Source: CAZZNQ01 sp964655775
GTDB lineage: Bacteria > Planctomycetota > Brocadiia > SM23-32
Assembly (NCBI GenBank): GCA_964655775.1
Contig: CAZZNQ010000095.1
Coordinates: 1-15,085, forward strand
Reading direction: 5' to 3'
Length of the DNA stretch: 15,085 nt
The translations under genes and the position numbers were made by a program. Below the pieces are notes generated by a model that worked only from the letters and a program-made list of their open reading frames with translations, searched no databases and was not told the origin of the DNA. The stretch's first letter is position 1. The number at the start of each line of letters is the position of its first letter. Shown here piece after piece: positions 14,831-15,085 of this stretch.

Positions 14831-15085
14831 TCAATCCTCGTCCAATTCCGTTCCCGCTTCCGGCTCGTTTTCGTCCTCGTCCTCCGCGGGCGCCACGCGC
14901 TCCAGGCGCACCGGCTCCAGCTCCACCGTTCCTTCCGCCTCTTCCAGTGCTTTCACCAGCGCCTCGTCCTTCATGGCATCGCGCGCCAGCTCGGGGTCGG
15001 CGCAGGCCATCAGCTTGCGCAGGCGCATCTCCGCCGGATCACGCGGCTCCGTTGGGCCCTTCGCGTCCGCCGGTTTCTGACTGTT
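14831..15085 (-). CDS. dnaX: C-terminal tail of a DNA polymerase III subunit gamma/tau-like protein (start outside window)
   Basis: The frame is open from the right edge (15085) to TGA at 14831, giving 84 residues of a larger protein. A hydrophilic stretch is followed by a helix (MRLRKLMACADPELARDAMKDEALVKALEEAEGTVE in outline), then LEPVRLERV and a very acidic end rich in Glu and Asp. The 'DEALVKALEEAEGTVELEPVRLE' pattern resembles DnaX C-termini, where a last helix precedes a strand ending in V-x-P or similar. The strongest evidence is position: directly before ybaB and recR on the same strand, where dnaX is found in most bacteria. The catalytic AAA+ part would be outside the window, so the call rests on context plus weak similarity. 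Confidence 0.7.
   Translation of the reverse strand, partial: NSQKPADAKGPTEPRDPAEMRLRKLMACADPELARDAMKDEALVKALEEAEGTVELEPVRLERVAPAEDEDENEPEAGTELDED

Noticed and set aside
1..15085. tRNA genes, CRISPR arrays, insertion sequences or phage genes
   Set aside because: I saw no clover-leaf-like segment, no regularly spaced direct repeats, no transposase or integrase motif, and no gap long enough to hold them.

Overview
The window is about 15 kb of GC-rich bacterial chromosome with short intergenic gaps. It carries 13 protein genes, two of them cut by the window edges, and no tRNA, rRNA, CRISPR array or insertion sequence that I can see. The organism looks like a diderm: it has sigma-54, TatC, and a FecR-like domain probably facing the periplasm. 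It also has a LigD-type end-joining polymerase, a UDP-xylose-type nucleotide-sugar gene, a very large GH106-like glycosidase and a radical-SAM RiPP pair. This mix would fit Planctomycetota, Armatimonadota or a similar poorly cultivated phylum. That is inference; nothing in the window fixes the taxon.

Layout. 1-504 (+): 3' end of a LigD polymerase-domain gene. 512-2399 (-): a two-gene RiPP-like cassette with a 66-residue Cys-rich precursor first and a 540-residue radical SAM/SPASM maturase second. Its own sigma-70-like promoter lies in the largest intergenic gap (2400-2660, 261 nt). 2661-6051 (+): a YhaM-like OB/HD nuclease, a GT2 polyprenyl-phosphate sugar synthase and a GT-C membrane glycosyltransferase, closely spaced. 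6080-10232 (+): a promoter, a UDP-glucuronate decarboxylase and a 1022-residue GH106-like glycosidase. 10246-11619 (-): a TatC protein with an extra membrane helix and a C-terminal FecR-like domain; a strong promoter and a long hairpin lie just upstream. 11772-12242 (+): a RidA/YjgF-family protein. 12255-15085 (-): dnaX (3' end), ybaB, recR and rpoN in a row.

How the genes work together. The GT2/GT-C pair reads as a unit in which the GT2 charges a polyprenyl phosphate with a sugar and the GT-C transfers it on the far side of the membrane. The decarboxylase supplies an activated pentose and the large hydrolase acts on deoxysugar-type glycans, so 3.7-10.2 kb is a glycan region. The dnaX-ybaB-recR order is the classic replication/recombination cluster, here extended by rpoN.

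The two least ordinary items are the RiPP-like pair and the TatC-FecR fusion. The RiPP-like precursor has GSCG repeats, and its maturase carries an N-terminal domain resembling HvfC/DUF2063 proteins. No stretch longer than 300 bases lacks a gene.
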